Origin: Utricularia gibba
Taxonomy: Eukaryota; Streptophyta; Magnoliopsida; Lamiales; Lentibulariaceae
Assembly (NCBI GenBank): GCA_002189035.1
Contig: CM007989.1
Coordinates: 5,983,001 to 6,047,000, forward strand
Direction of reading: 5' to 3'
Length of the DNA stretch: 64,000 nt
Shown: positions 33,421-47,542 of the stretch, in pieces
Layout of the letters: each line of letters starts with the position of its first letter
Numbering within the stretch: the stretch's first letter is position 1
Program-made: the position numbers and the translations under genes
Notes under the pieces: model-generated
Database searches by the model: none
What the model was told of the DNA's origin: nothing
The model's input: only the letters and a program-made list of their open reading frames with translations

Positions 33421-34822
33421 TTAGATTTTAGGAACTTTGCCCTTGTACACACCCCTTCTTACAACAAATTCGTCTGGAGGCTGAAATTCCTCCAACCATG
33501 TCACTTCAGATATTGTTTCCTGGTTCACTTCGATGGTACCTAGTGACCGTTGAAGGAAACTTGCTGTTTCTAGGCATCAAAATTGCAAATTCTATCTATA
33601 AAAATGATGGCGTCTGCTTACCGGGTAGATCAGCAGAGGATCTTCTGAAATAAGTACAATGCCTTCCTTCTGCTGAAGAGTAAGGTGGAGAAAGGATGTC
33701 GAAGATTGCACATGGCGTAATCGCCCTGAAACTATGAATATTACCACCACTAGACGGATACAGGACTGTTGTATCAGATGGACCTATCATTTCACAGTCT
33801 TTGACAATCCTTGCAGGCCTTGCTACTGAATAAGCATACCAACCACCACTTAGCGAAAACAACAGTTTGAAAATCTAGCAACAGAAAAATGAGGAAGGGT
33901 TGAGTAACTCAACCGTTTGATGGTTCAAATGGACTGGGAACGTCGATCCAGTCGTATGACTGTACATGTAATGAACCATAAAGCAGCTTACTCAGCACTG
34001 TCATTCCGGGGTGATTATGTAAAGGAATAACTGATGAAGGAGGCAGGCAAAATATTCCAACCTAGGCAAAGTAATTCATGAGGCATGTCAAGGAGGTTGA
34101 CAACAGTAATGGGGGACGAAAATATTGCCAGAAACTTACAGAGAAGCTATCACTCTCGTGGATATGGAGGTATGTGATTGGAGGTATCGAGTTCTGGACA
34201 CCATTACATTCAATTTGGGTTCCATTCCAATTTCGAGCTATTTGAGCCTCCTGCTCAAGTCCTACATCCAAAGGCTTGATTTTATCTGAAAAACAAGGAA
34301 GCGAGCTCTATGTTTTGTTAAAAGTAGTAGACAAAGCAGTTTTAACAAGCACTAGAATTAGACATCAACTTTATACGTTAGGCAAACCAAGACTACTGAA
34401 GCATCAAAGAAGCAGTTTCTATACATGGAGCCCAGTACACCTTGATCAGCAATTCTGATGACTTGTCCTACACTTACCACGACACATAGTTTTATGGTTT
34501 GGATTTCAAAATATAATCAGCTTTCGAGGCTTCAATGAAATAAATCTGATAGGAAGCAACAATGGTTCATACATGAAACAGAGTCTGATCACTTGCACTA
34601 TATGTCACTGTATCCGGAATCATTTTCCTTTGTTTGCATTAGATACAGCATACTGGGAAAACCTTGTTCTCATGAAGCATCAGACACACAGTCACGAACA
34701 CCCACAAATGCGATATAGAGCTTACCTAAAAAATTCCGGACCTTTTCAACACCTTCAGGAGTTGGTCCATTAGGCGAGAGCGATGCTATACAAGCGTTGA
34801 AAAGCCTTTGCACAGCCGGCAT
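33421..34822 (-). CDS. PCO: Plant cysteine oxidase (5 exons)
   Basis: PCOs are iron thiol dioxygenases that oxidise N-terminal Cys of ERF-VII factors, sending them to the N-degron pathway when oxygen is present. Exons, in coding order, are 34726-34822, 34140-34285, 33914-34061, 33622-33825 and 33421-33539. All junctions are GT-AG and the frame closes at 237 aa, the normal size. Iron ligands are His96 and His98 ([18 protein letters not shown]) and His161 (SGGNIHSF). The conserved Asp and Cys near the site are Asp173 ([10 protein letters not shown]) and Cys187 (RHCTYF). The C-terminus reads [24 protein letters not shown]. The start [16 protein letters not shown] and overall wording are closest to Arabidopsis PCO4/PCO5. 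No lesion was seen, so the gene is probably functional. Confidence 0.94.
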
Positions 34823-37800
34823 TGTCAAGACAACTCAAACTCTGATTTCAGTTACGGCCCCTCTTCTTTTTTATAAGAAGGTCAGTATCTTAGTTCCGTT
34901 GGAAGCATCAACCATCAAAGTGGTAACAATAACAAAATAAGTGAATCTTGTTAAGCACCTACACATAAGAAGATCAAGGATACCTTATCGTGATCAGAGC
35001 ATTCAAATCAAATGGCATAGATAGCAATGAACAGGCCGAGTACAGTACCAAAAATAAAACCCTCACTAGCCCAACGAAACTAGGACTCAGGCAAACACAT
35101 TAAATGATGAAAAGATTAATTTGACATGTAAACAATACTAAACGATTAAAAGACTCGAAATTAGGCTAGGAAAACGGCACTTCAACAAAAAGAAAACCCA
35201 GGAAGGCGAAAGCAAGCGTTTTCCATTTTCACTAGCTCATCCAATAAGGAAGAAAATCAACGACGACCAACCTCCAATACAACCGAAGATGCTAATACTC
35301 CCGTGCAAGTCGCAGGAGAAATTCTACGTTGTTCTCCTTGGTTAAGCCACAGAGGAAATTGTCGGGTTTTAAGGAGGCCGGTATTCCACCCCGCCCACAG
35401 CTTTGAGCTTGTTTTCCTGCAAACCCCCATTCTTCCAATAAATAATTTGGTACATCTGCTCTCCTTAAAAAAAAAAAAAAGAAAAAATTATTAAGATGAT
35501 CATTTGAATTCAGATTAGGGGATTAAATCATGGGTTGGGCTACGGGGGACCAAAGCACACTGAAGCAAAGTAGCCCAATAAGAAAGTGATGATAACCCCT
35601 CACGTCTCTCAAGGTAGGTATCATATTTTCTTGAAAATTGGGTTGCATTTCAATATATAGTGAGAATACTATGAGATAAGACACTAAAGAAGATTGACTC
35701 TCGGTTAAAAGAGAATCCTTTTTATATGAACTTGTTATTTAGGTTATTATAACTTCATTAAATATTTTCTTTATTCATTTTCAAGAGTGAAATCATTAAT
35801 ATCTTATGTTATTTGAAAAAATCATGAAAGATGTATTTTCAAATACGATATTGATTATCACCTTGTATTACCTTCTTTTTTAACCTTGTATCATGTGTAC
35901 CTCTCTAATCATATACTTAAATACAATTAAATTCAAGAAAAGATTTAAATAAAATTTAAAAATAAAGATAATTATTCTATTATAAGTAAAATCTATAATT
36001 TCTATCGTAAATTTCTAATTAGACAATTTTATTTATATTTAAACATAGAAAAAAAATAGAAAATATGATGATAAAATAACACTTAACAATAGTGAAATAA
36101 GGAAAAATTTGAAATTTTTGACTAACATATTTTCCTTTCTTTTTGAGCACTGAAAATTTACACAACATAAAGAAAAGTTTGAATGACCAACAAGGGGATA
36201 TCTTATTTCAAACACCACATAGACATGTTGAACATTCAACATTTGAAGTTCAAGGAGAGATCGTATGCTGATCGATATGATGAGGTTAAGGGCACAAAGG
36301 TATTTTCTTAGGATTACATTGATTTTAAAATGCTAATAGAGTTTGGAATAGTTGACAGAGTTTTTACACTCTGTTTGAAATCATAATATATATAACTTTT
36401 TTTTACATGAAATTTCCTATAGTATATGAATTTTCTTTCATTTTTGTATATGAAATACCTGATACTATGTTAGAATCTATTAATCTTATTTTTAGAGAAT
36501 ATTTTAATCTCCTTTTCCTTTTTCATTTTAGTTCTCTTTAGAATGAAAAGTAATTGATATATCATTCTCTTTCTCATTTTAAAAAAGTAAAATGTATGTA
36601 TAATATAATCTGTTTGAAAAGTATAATGCAAACTTAATAAAAAATATAAATGATATTTTGTTCTAATAACAAAATGAATTTTTCAGATAGTTACAACGAT
36701 TCATGTGGATGCCTTAAAAATATATATTATTTTTTAACATGTGTTTAAATATTTGCATAAAGTCGTTATACATGTCTAAAAAATATATTATTTTTTAAAT
36801 ATTTTTTTTAGCCACCTACAAGAACCATTGTGAAAGCATGGAAAATATATAACATTTTTAAAAATATGTTTCTAATTATTCACATGAGTTGTTATAGGTG
36901 TCCATAAAAATTATTTAAAAAATATTGTATTTCCTATAATAGGGGTTTGATGTTTTTTAATGAATTGAGAAAACTGTGGATAGAAAGTTAAATTCACCTA
37001 ATATCTTTAGGAAGAAGTCAGAGCAAGAATGTAAAAATCGGTATCGCTATTCCATTCAAAAGGAGGGGAAATAGATGAATAAGGAGAAAGAAAAATTTTA
37101 AAAGAAAGAAAAAGAAGAAACATTTATTGTTTTGATAACATTCACATTCTTATGATTATAGAAGTAGAAGTAACTAAAAAAAATGTGTGTTTGTGGGGAT
37201 GCTAATAAATTAGCATTAATTTCATTGGATACAAAGTGATTTTCAACTTCAATGATTGAAGTAAGATGTGTTACCCTCAAGTTTAATTGAAGGGAGTCTT
37301 CCCTTGAAATTAATTCAAGTGCCAGAATGCGAAACTTCCTTCTGCTGTATACGGTGGTCACTCACATAGTTGCAGGGAATGCCTTCTGACTGATGTTTTC
37401 TTTTATCTTGTGTTAGACTATATAATAATGAATTTTGATTAATATTTATTATCACATCCAAAGTCAATTATAGACTTTTATTTATTGCTAATTTTGGGCT
37501 TTGTGTTTTTCAAAAAATACGTACATATTTTTACCTTACATCAAATATTATATTATATTTGTGAAAAAACATGTATTAAAAAATTACCAATTTTTACTAC
37601 ATGTTTTTCATAATGTGGTCCCATTCTTTTTAATTTAATTTAGCTTATATGCCTTAAAACGGAAACAATGCGAAAGTAGACTTTTGCCATTACATATAAA
37701 ATAAGAAATATTTGAATATTATCTACCTTTACTCAAAGACAAGATGTCGTACCTTTCATCTTTTCATTGTGAAGCTTAAAAATGCAAAATTGTTTAACAT

Positions 37801-40273
37801 GAAACAAGACAACCCAAAGAAGATCTACTAGTGAATCTGCTTATTTTGATGACTGTTTGATACAATGCCATTTGCAATTTCAAGTTGGTCTTTTGATAAT
37901 TTCAGCAATTGAGTACCAGGAAGCTTGAGTTTATTGAAGCAACAGGAGTGCTCCTAAACAATCAAGCACTAGTATTCCAATTTGCAGTCCAGGCTTGATG
38001 AATCAGTATAAACCCATACCATACCCTTGTTGTGAGGCTCAGTCGGCTAAGAACAAGTTTGGCGACGAGTGAGGGCAATAAGGGGTTCACTGGGTTATGG
38101 TGGTCGGCTGAAGGGGCACCATGTGGTATCAAATGTTATGTTTTTATTCTCTAAAGAGGGTCCTAAGTCTGCATCAAGTGTAAAGTGTGTCAAGTTATTG
38201 TTGAATCTTATTATTTGCATCTGTATTTTAAATGAATATATAAAATTATCATTATTTCTAATTATATTCTCTTTATTTTTCTCGTTTCTCTATCTCGTTG
38301 ACCCAATAAACTTTCGACCTAGATTGATACTTCAGACCTTATTTAAAAAAATCATGCAAGTTTGAATTCAAAAAAAGGAAAGTGAAAATCAATTTCATAT
38401 TATGCTTATGAGTACTATTTCTAGTTATGAACAGTAAACCTCATATGAACTGAAGGTGTTGCTTTTTCATCTGAAAAGTGGCTCTTCCCCTTTGTCTTTG
38501 GTTTTGTTCCTGTATAGAAATCACCTTCTGAATTGTTTTGTATGTGTTATAGAGTCTTCCTCCTTTTTTTCTCCCCCTTTTCATTTAGAAAGAGTAGCTA
38601 TACAATACCATCATTTTTTCCTGCTGCAATCTTTTTTCAAGACAAAGCATATCTCCTTTGACTAGTTCAAGTTTTTTTGTCCATTTTAATTCCTTGTTTT
38701 GCATGTAAAATTGAGGTTGATAGGTTCGGGAAGTTGATGTTAAGATTTAAAAATATATATATTGAAAACCTAAGACACTTTAATACATAAAACATGAACA
38801 AAACTAAATTTATCTCTATATTCTAAGCAATGCTTAAATCAGCTAATTTACCTCTAAGCACATTAGTTTTTCATAACATCAAATCACTAACAAAATGTTC
38901 ATTATCATGTACTGAGTGTATTTAGGTGGAATGTAATTAGAAAGCTCAATACTAAGTAGCTAGAAGGCTTAGTAATGAGTATAGAAACAAGAATTGATAC
39001 TAAATGTATAAGATCACTCATTACCGAGTATTATACTTGGTGGCATAAATGAGCTCAAAGAATGGAACTGAATGTGAAGGTTTGGTTTTGAGTTTTAGGA
39101 GTGTTGGTAAAGAGATGGATGGCACTGAGTGTGAAACTCGGTGGTTAAAGAGAGATAGTTGATATCAAGTGTCTTCCATGAGACATGGCCTGATTTCCAC
39201 GATGATCCAAAGCTCAAAAATTGGAAATATTCATTCACTGCAGAACATGGTTGCTCAAGAACGGTTACTACCCAGTGTATAAATAAGGCTGAATACCAAG
39301 TGAGGAACTTTGCTAAGAGAGAGCTCGATTATGGAAAAAGCAGATTCGATGATGTAGATTGTTAGGATTTCTAGTTTCAAAATATCTTAAAAGTCATCAG
39401 CAAATAGTATGAAATAACATTATTTCGAATTTACAGAAAAGAAGAAGCATAAGTTTTTCATTCACACTCTGTCAATGGTATCATTCACTTGTATCATCAT
39501 TTGAGTGGGAGTTGGGTGGTCTTTCATCGATCCAATCTCCTCTCTTATCGTGCAGTTTCTTTTACCTGTCCCGAAACTCAGGAACTCATAACCCGTTTCT
39601 TTTCATTTTTAGTGTCCTGTATCTCTTGCTTCATTATTTCTTTGTCCAAGTTTCTGGTAACTAATTGATGATGTTGTCTAACGTGGAAAGAATTACACCT
39701 CAAAAACCACCAGCCCATGTAGGGTGCTTGCTTTACCCTTTTTTTTCTTTCCTTTCCCCAAGATGTAGAGTGCCTTTTACTAAAGGGGACCCTTCGATGT
39801 TAGTGACAATTCTTATTCCTTTACTTCATAAATTTGTTCTACTCTAACGCCTCTGCCATTGATCCCCCTTTTGCAGCTGGGAGCTTTCTTTCTTTGGTAA
39901 ATAATGTGTTTATGTAATGTATGTTGAAGTGTAACGCACTCCTGGTTCTCTTTTTCTGCGTATAGGTGTTGAAGATGCGCATAGAGAGGGATGGGACATT
40001 ATTATAGTATCAAGAAGTCAATAGCAGCCTTTAGTTGAATATCCAGAAGGTCGAACTGTTGCGGTATTCTTCTCGTCAAAGGCATCATCGGTTTGCAGTT
40101 TGTCTTCTTGTTGGAATCAACCATAAAAATCTCTACAACACGGTTTATTACATGTACCCTTTCTTCTTTCTGTGTTCTTTCGGGTGTTGACTTTTATTCG
40201 TAGCTTGACTTCGAAACAGGGTACTCTGTTTCTCATGACGGTAATATGTAGGGATTGATTTCAGTTATTGTTT
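34823..40273. other. Intergenic DNA between PCO and the GIL1-like gene
   Basis: The first 600 bases probably hold the PCO 5' untranslated region and promoter, but no TATA box could be assigned. From 35500 to about 39900 the DNA is AT-rich with no recognisable gene, LTR or inverted-repeat ends. Sequence from about 39900 is less AT-rich and may include 5' untranslated sequence of the gene at 40274, perhaps with an intron. Confidence 0.45.
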
Positions 40274-41554
40274 ATGGAGCAGAAGATGGATTCAAGTGAA
40301 AGCTCTAAAGGGTCTGAGGATACGAGCGTATTCACCCGCCCATTAGCCAGGATTTTAAGTTTTCGTTTCACATCAGGAGAAGGAACGAAGAAGCCGCGAG
40401 ATGATGAAAAGGAAGAAGCGCAAAGGAAAAGGCTACTGGATAAGGAAGCTGTTTTGGCAGAAATATTCGCAAGTGTATCAGCAATCAAAGCTGCCTACGC
40501 ACGGCTGCAAATCGCTGAGTGTGCTTCTGATGCTGCTGCGATTCATCATGCTGATGATAGTTTAGTAGCGGAGCTGAAGTGTTTGTCGGAATTGAAGCGT
40601 TCTTTTCAAAGGAAAAAGATGACCGAGACATCTGCAGAGGCTGCTATTGTATCTTCTCGCATTCAAGAGCTGAAGGGGGTGAACGGAGCATATGAAGTAA
40701 CGTGTAAGAAGCTGGAATCTGCGATCAATTTCAAGGACTCAAAGCTAGCATCTCTGAGACAGAGATTGGCTGAAGTTCAAATGGAGAACATGCTTCTGAG
40801 AAAGAGGCTTCGCCCCGTGTCATTATCATCCTACTTAAATCCAAGTCATTTCAATGTATATTGTACCCGCGCTGCGAAATCTATTCGAAGCTTTGTAGGA
40901 ATGCTGATCAGAGGGATGGAGATTGCTAACTGGGATATCGATGCTGCAGTCAATGCGATTGCACCCGGGGTTTCGTTCTTGAAACCATCTGATAGATGCT
41001 ATGCATTTGAGTCATTTGTATGTAGAGAACTGTTTGATGGTTTCAATTACCCTGACTTCTTGAAAGAGGAGGCATCCCCTGATCAAGAAAACATAAGATC
41101 AGAGTCTTTTAATGGATTCTTGGAGCTTAAATCTATGAAGCCATCGGAGTATCTTGCCGGGAAGCCTACATCGAATTTTGCTACCTTTTGCGAGAGGAAG
41201 TACTTGAGAGTTGTGCATCCAAAGATGGAATCCTCATTTTTTGGGAACTTGGAGCAGTGGAATGCGGTGAATTCTGGTGATCACCCAGAAACCCCTTTTT
41301 TCACAGCATTCATTGAAATGGCTAAACATGTATGGCTTCTTCACTGCTTAGCCTTCGCCTTCCGTCCACATGCCACCATTTTTCATGTACAGAAAGGAAG
41401 CTGTTTTTCTCAAGTCTGGATGGAGAGCTTGAATCATGAAGCATTATTTTCAGATAGCAGCACGGCAGAAACTGATCATTTTGTAGCTTTCTCAGCTTTT
41501 CCGGGATTCAGAGTACGCGGAACTGTCCTTCAATGTCAGGTTTACCTCCGATAA
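40274..41554 (+). CDS. DUF641 protein, GIL1-like (single exon)
   Basis: This is a 426-residue plant protein of the DUF641 family, which includes GIL1 (GRAVITROPIC IN THE LIGHT 1) and IRK-interacting protein. The N-terminal DUF641 block is clear at about residues 60-115: AVLAEIFASVSAIKAAYARL, HHADDSLVAELKCLSELKRS. A coiled coil follows (about 120-185, LASLRQRLAEVQMENMLLRK). The C-terminal half has the family wording MEIANWDIDAAVNAI, CYAFESFVCRELFDGFN and the ending PGFRVRGTVLQCQVYLR. The start is the first ATG, with a second ATG four codons on. GIL1 acts downstream of phytochrome in hypocotyl gravitropism; whether this paralogue does so is not known. No lesion was seen. Confidence 0.88.
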   Translation: MEQKMDSSESSKGSEDTSVFTRPLARILSFRFTSGEGTKKPRDDEKEEAQRKRLLDKEAVLAEIFASVSAIKAAYARLQIAECASDAAAIHHADDSLVAELKCLSELKRSFQRKKMTETSAEAAIVSSRIQELKGVNGAYEVTCKKLESAINFKDSKLASLRQRLAEVQMENMLLRKRLRPVSLSSYLNPSHFNVYCTRAAKSIRSFVGMLIRGMEIANWDIDAAVNAIAPGVSFLKPSDRCYAFESFVCRELFDGFNYPDFLKEEASPDQENIRSESFNGFLELKSMKPSEYLAGKPTSNFATFCERKYLRVVHPKMESSFFGNLEQWNAVNSGDHPETPFFTAFIEMAKHVWLLHCLAFAFRPHATIFHVQKGSCFSQVWMESLNHEALFSDSSTAETDHFVAFSAFPGFRVRGTVLQCQVYLR

Positions 41555-44500
41555 TCCACAAGCATCAAAGAGATGAGGGCTGAAAACCTTAGATTCCATC
41601 ATTTTTTGTACATAACCCCACGTTACATGATTTCTGAATCGTACGCTACTAGCAAGAGAAGTCAATGTTTCTTTCACAATCAAAGTTGCTGTCATGTGTG
41701 CATAACTGCGATGACTATGGGAAGAAGCTTGTACAAGGATTTCTAGTAAAGTCCCAATAACTGAACTTGTTTTCAGAGAACAACTCCTGCAACTTGTGAT
41801 TCTAGCCTCCTACAACAAGCAACGGTACAGCAGAAACGCCATAAGAATCAAGCTTCATGGAAAATTTTCTTTGATGGGTGACGGCATGAGGCAGAGACGA
41901 CTCCAAGGGCAGAATTTTCTCTGTCTCTTCTGGTGCGCGTTGTTCGTCCAAAACTGATCCGCCAGCCTTCACACCACATTGAATCGTAACTACTATCACC
42001 GATCGACTCATGCGTTTGAAGGACCGTAATATGCGTCTTTGAGCGCTGAGTCCTCAAGGGAGGTGAACCGACAGAGCTTTTATCAGGATGCTATAAGGCG
42101 TTCAAGAGCCTCAACATGAGAATCCCTGGAGACCATATATTCTACTACCACCTCCGCCTTGCTACATTATTGTGAGAAAGAAAACAGACCCCTGGAAACT
42201 CAACTCTGAGTCTTTGCTGTTGGTTTTCTTATAGCAAGATTGACTTGGATTTTTTATTGATAGAAAATATATGAGCTTTCAATACAACTCAGTGCTATAA
42301 ATAAAACTGCGATCTAACTAACAACACTAAAATCACAATTCCAAAATTCAAGAGCACCATCAATTTCCATGAGAATAGGGGTATGCACTTTATCGGAGCG
42401 TAGTTTCATGGAGACATGGTGAGGTGGCACGCGTTTATCAAGTTCCTTTTTCTGTGATGGAAGGGCAATCAGCTTTTATCATCCTTTTTGACAAGCTCCT
42501 CGCCTTTTTCCATCTATTAAACCAAGTTTATTTCTCAATTTCTCAAACTGACCACGAGACAGAGCATTTGTGTGAACATATAAGCAGCCTGTGCTTCTGA
42601 GTTGCAATGCAATGTAAAAAGCCACATTCTTTATTCTTTTGACTTTCTCTGGTACAAGGATACTTTACTGAAATATTTTTCTTTCTCACATGAAAAATCC
42701 ACCAACATTTTCCTTAACCAGTATACTTGATTCCCAACGAGAGATGCAGCCACATATTACTTTGGCTTGCAATCGCCTTGGAGTCACATGTGCTGTGGTA
42801 TCCTGCATATAGAGATAACTCGAGAGTTATGCTCACTGTGGCTTCTTTAGGTGTTTGCATAGCTCTTGTGAATAGTCTTTTGACGTGCCTATGGAAGGTA
42901 GCTTGGAGATATGCTCGAGGGTAGCATTGAATTGCACCAAAGAAATCTACAATGCACTAGCACGCCCATGCTGACCATCCTTTACTTCGACAGCATCAAG
43001 GGTTCCTTGGTTTGGCTTGGAGATGTGCCCCGTGATGGCTTTGAATTGCACTTGGAGGTGGTTTTGTCTTGGAGATGCGTTTGGAGGAGGCTTTGAGGTA
43101 CACCAAGTGGTGGATTTGAATTGCTTTCAGAGGCAGTTTTAGAGTTGTGCGTGAGGAGGTAGGGTGGTTGTCATTGTTGGGCGTTTCTCTTGTAAATGCA
43201 TCAAAAAGACGTAGAACACAAGAAAAGTTAATTGTTACAATAGGCTGCATGTAAATAAGGATGTAAACGTACCTACTGCATTTGAGGATCAAGACAAAAT
43301 GCTTCCATCAAAGCATTAGGCACTGGGGCAAATAACCTTATTGATTCAATAGGGTTCTTCCCACTGCCTAAAGACTGATCAAGTCCCCAATTTGAACAGT
43401 TCTGTTGTGCGCCAATTCCATTATCCATTGGGAGACAGACAGCATCATGTTTCTGGTAAAATTAGCAATAACACATCTATCTAGTTGCCATTGAGAGTCT
43501 TGGAGTCCCGCATCATCTGATAGCACCCGGAGACCCTAGAGGATGTTTTCAATCGGGGCCAAAGCTTTAGAGGTGTAATGTAGCAAGAATGGCATCTTAC
43601 CGATCATAGTGAGATACATCCACAAGATCTCGGTTGACAATCAACCTGGTGTCTCAAGTTTCTTATTAAAGTCTGAAGAATATAGTAGATTTTGTCATTT
43701 CATTTTGAATATTTTCATATTTTATTTTCCTATTACTACTGTTGACTTCACACATGATTTGCTTTCAGCATATGTCGTGAATATATTCCATTTTTCTATG
43801 AGTGGCTAAACTTTGTGTTAATCTTTTAAGAAACAAATATAGTTGGAATTTTCTCTTTATTTTTTGTCAGTGTTCATTTTAATCTACCTGTTTACTATGC
43901 TTAGAGTAGACCTTATGGATGTAGAGATAAAAAGAATAACAAAAACACAAAATAGGTGACTAATTTGGAAAAAGACTAAAAAAATCAAGATAGTAAAGAT
44001 ATATGTGCTCGGATATAAACTAATATGATTGGATAGACCAAATTCTATTTGTCCCACAAAATGATAGACTTATGTGTCAAATGATTCCCAAATTTTAAAC
44101 CTATCATTGTTGAAAATCTAGGAAAACAATCTAGGCGACATAGGCTGTTTTATGTTGTGATATTACAAAAGAATGAACTAAAATTAGGGATCAAATAACC
44201 ATATAAGTTAAAATATCACATTGTTATCGCATTAAATTCATGTTTATAGACTTCTTTAATTTTTATTGTTGCTTCAGAATGCTACTAATGTAAGTGAACC
44301 AACATTTTGCATTTTTTCTCACATTATAACTACAAGTTGTTTCTGATTGATCCCGATTTTATTATACATTTTGTTTGAGATAATGATTTTAAGTGAATTA
44401 AATTTATAAATTTTAGTTTATACATAAGTTCCCTTATTTGCAATGACCACGTGAAATTCCCCTTATCATCATTTCTAGGATATGAGCCAACACCTAGCAA

Positions 44501-45200
44501 CTTGTGAATTTTCTAACACAATTTTAGGATAGCTTGACATGCTAAAAAGGTGTTAAATAGCTTTCGTAAGAGCAATCTTTATGGTATGAAAAGTTCACCT
44601 AAGCTATATTTTTCATAGCATTTTAAGTCATCATCATTAGATCGCTGAAATGAACATCTGGCTCACTCTCATCCCTCTTCTTATTTTACATTTAAAAAAT
44701 GAAGAAGTTATTCATCTTTCTTCCACTAAATTTTCCAGTCACATTTTTATAGTTGTTTGAAAATATTAGTACACTCCCATTTTCATCTTTTGAATACAAA
44801 AGCAATAATATTTTTAAGATTGAATTTTATCTCGTGAAAAGTCCAAATGTTACATTTGTTTTGTTGATGATTTTTCTAGTTACATATAGATTGTTTCAAT
44901 AATACAGAAAATAGAATTCTCAAGTTTATTTTTTAGTTTGGAAGAACATGTTAAGCAACAATTTAATAATATCTTCCACTCTAATGGACATAAAATAAAA
45001 GTTGTCTATAATACTCTCTGTTAAATTCCATGTCAGATAAATTTGGAGAATAAATAACCTGAAGCATTATTCCTACAGGAATGTCTACTAAGAAGATAAG
45101 AAAACAAGAAAACAAGGGAAGTGATCAACTTTACTGCTAGCTGAAAGAAAAAAAAAAGGATGTCCCTCCTCTGCTATCAAGAAGAACAAAACAGAACAGC
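41555..45200. other. Intergenic DNA downstream of the GIL1-like gene
   Basis: The first 200-300 bases are probably the 3' untranslated region. At 42900-43170 phrases such as TTTGAATTGCACTTGGAGG and CTTGGAGATG recur in degenerate form, perhaps an old repeat, without a clear unit. From 43650 on the DNA is AT-rich with no gene that I can support. Confidence 0.45.
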
Positions 45201-45570
45201 ACACACCTCTCAAGCAACAGGGGATTTTGAACTAGTTTTAGTGTGTGGTTTTGGGTTGTTCATTTTAAGAGCAGTACAGTTTCTGTGTATGCGGAGTTAG
45301 TAATCTCTTGAACTCTTTCACAGATTTGGTGGCGTTTTGGCCCATGGTTTTTTCCGCTTTGGGTTTCCACTTATCCCTTTGTGTCATTTGTGTCTTTCTT
45401 TCTGCATTAAATTACAACCCATAGCTTACGCAGAGAAGGCTGTAACCTGGTTTTATATAACTTTCTACAAGGAATTTTCAAGTTAATCAGCTAAGATCCT
45501 GTAACTTTTGCAAAGACTCTTTAAGGCACATTCCTTGAAAAAGAGTACTTTACATCACCTGTGATGCCCA
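45200..45570 (+). repeat. Possible Copia LTR remnant
   Basis: A stretch near 45320-45380 reads GATTTGGTGGCGTTTTGGCC, followed by a TTTTTTCCGC...GGGTTTCCAC pattern. That resembles the end region of plant Copia LTRs (TTTTCCC...GGGTTTCCACG). A Copia integrase fragment lies 0.8 kb downstream. No second copy or boundary was found. Confidence 0.3.
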
Positions 45571-46339
45571 CATGCACCACAATAATCACATACGGTTGAA
45601 TGTTGTCAGTTTACAAGATGAAGTCCCTGGATTAGTCTTTGAGAAGACCAGATAGATTAAGGTCTGACAAGAAGTTCACAACAAGGTTTAAGAGATACCC
45701 ATGTAGAAAATAGTCAATCTCAATAAGGCTTCCACAGCCAATGAAAGAAGAAGTTGCCATCCCAATGATTCTTTCAATATGATGACAACTACTTTTTCTT
45801 AAAATATGGATACTCATTGTTTCTATCGAAAGTTCGAGCAAAGCAATTAACTGAAAGTTGAAATCCTCGCCAACCAGGTATACCAAAAGAGGGAAAAGGA
45901 AGAAAGCATAAAATTCTAGTCATTTTTTCAGAAACAAGGAGAGGCAGCGAGTGGGAGTTCATCTTCACCTAAGAGTTCCAGCAAGTTCCTGAGAAATATT
46001 ACGCCTTTTCTTAGTTAAATCCTTTTTTTCTGATATGACAGCACGCTTGGTTTCCTTATTTTCCCGTTACCATTTCCTTGTCCACTTTTATTGCTTTTCT
46101 GAGTCTTTAGCATATTTAATATTACAGTCTACAGATATTCCTCAAAAACAAGAAAAACATCTAAACCCTGTAACACACAACAATGATGTTTTATAATCAC
46201 TCCCCGTTACACCTTTGAGATGATGTTTTTATGATATATGCATATTTAATTAAAAGATACCCTGCTTTGCAATTCAATTATGATTGACTTCATGTTTTAA
46301 GTTCAAAAGGGTTTCCTTATACCTAGAATTCAGAAAACA

Positions 46340-46510
46340 ATATTTTTTCTCAAAAAAAGTTTTATGTGTTTTGTTGAATATGATAATCAATATATGGGGG
46401 TTATAAGTGCTTCAATTTATCAAACTCAACGAGTTCACATTTCTCGATATGTGATTTTGGATGGAAAATCATTTTTTTATTTAGACACCTCATTTCCATT
46501 GGCTGCTCAA
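46340..46510 (+). pseudogene. Copia integrase C-terminal fragment
   Basis: The reading CFVEYDNQYMGVISASIYQT, then VHISRYVILDGKSFF, matches the Copia stretch CVFLGY...HKGY...ISRDVVFDE that follows the integrase core. The open frame continues to 46666 without further homology. It is an isolated remnant. Confidence 0.7.
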
Positions 46511-47542
46511 TCAGTATGCATGAATGAAAACAATATACAAGAGTTGACAGATAAGTCAATTGTCATCATCAATGAGCTCTCTAACACAAGAAACAATTAC
46601 TTGAGTTTTCTCTCCAGACTAAGATCCACGTGCACCTTTTATAGTGGAGTCAACGATAGTTTATAACAGTTCTAAGGTTGAATTTTTTTGAGTTCTTTAA
46701 TATCTTGTAGATTATTTGATTATTGCTTTTCCTCCTCCTCCTCCAGCAATCCATCTGATTTCGAAATAACCACAACAATAAAAACAGAAACATTAAAGAA
46801 TCAAGGAAGCATTCATTCCTTGTTAAAAATCCCAGCAAACGCCACAAACCACACTCACACAAAAACACACGCCCTTGACGTACCAAGAATGGTGATCCAA
46901 TCATATTTATCGCCCTCGGGGTTTTCCATTTAATTCCAGCAGCAAACCGAGATTCCAAAATGATCGCCACTGGGAAGCTTTGAATCAGGAAAACAAATTC
47001 AGCAAATGGGTGGCAACAACTCTGCATATCATCATGTTAATTTGAATACTCTGGCGCCAAAACTAACCGCAGAAAAACAAGTCGATGAAGTAAAAAAAAT
47101 CTTTTAGCTTCTTTTTTAATTTTCCCTTTGCATTGAGAAAATTTTCACACCTTGATTTCTTCTTTGTTTTATTTTCGAGAACTGAAAATATACCTATTAA
47201 GGAATAATAAAATGATTACAAATAAAAAAGTATTTTAATCAAATCACCTTAGCAACCTGATGTTTTTAGACATATTTCGTTTTTATTATAATAATTATCG
47301 TAATATCATGTGCATATTTATTCCATTCTTGGACTTTAGTTTATTTTATTCTGCTTGACTTGGACTTTTCGGGTGGCAAGCAGTCCGGTTGCTGGGGGAT
47401 GGATGCCACCCGGGTTTAGGCAGAGATGTAAACCTCCTGCAAAAATGAGAAACTAGAGTTTGGTGATGTTCACTTTACATGGGGTCTCTATCATTAAAAA
47501 AAAAAAATTAATATGTACAATTGGTGGCCATGCAACCTTTTA
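46511..47542. other. Intergenic DNA
   Basis: Open frames on both strands at 46650-47030 overlap each other and match no family. A short CTCCTC run lies near 46735. No gene is called. Confidence 0.45.

Noticed and set aside
33226-33543. Plus-strand open frame of 105 codons
   Set aside because: It is antisense to the last exon of the cysteine oxidase gene, which has clear family wording and splice sites on the minus strand.
42900-43170. Repeated phrases resembling a tandem repeat or a Gly/Leu-rich coding region
   Set aside because: The units are too degenerate to define a period, and no frame gives a known protein.
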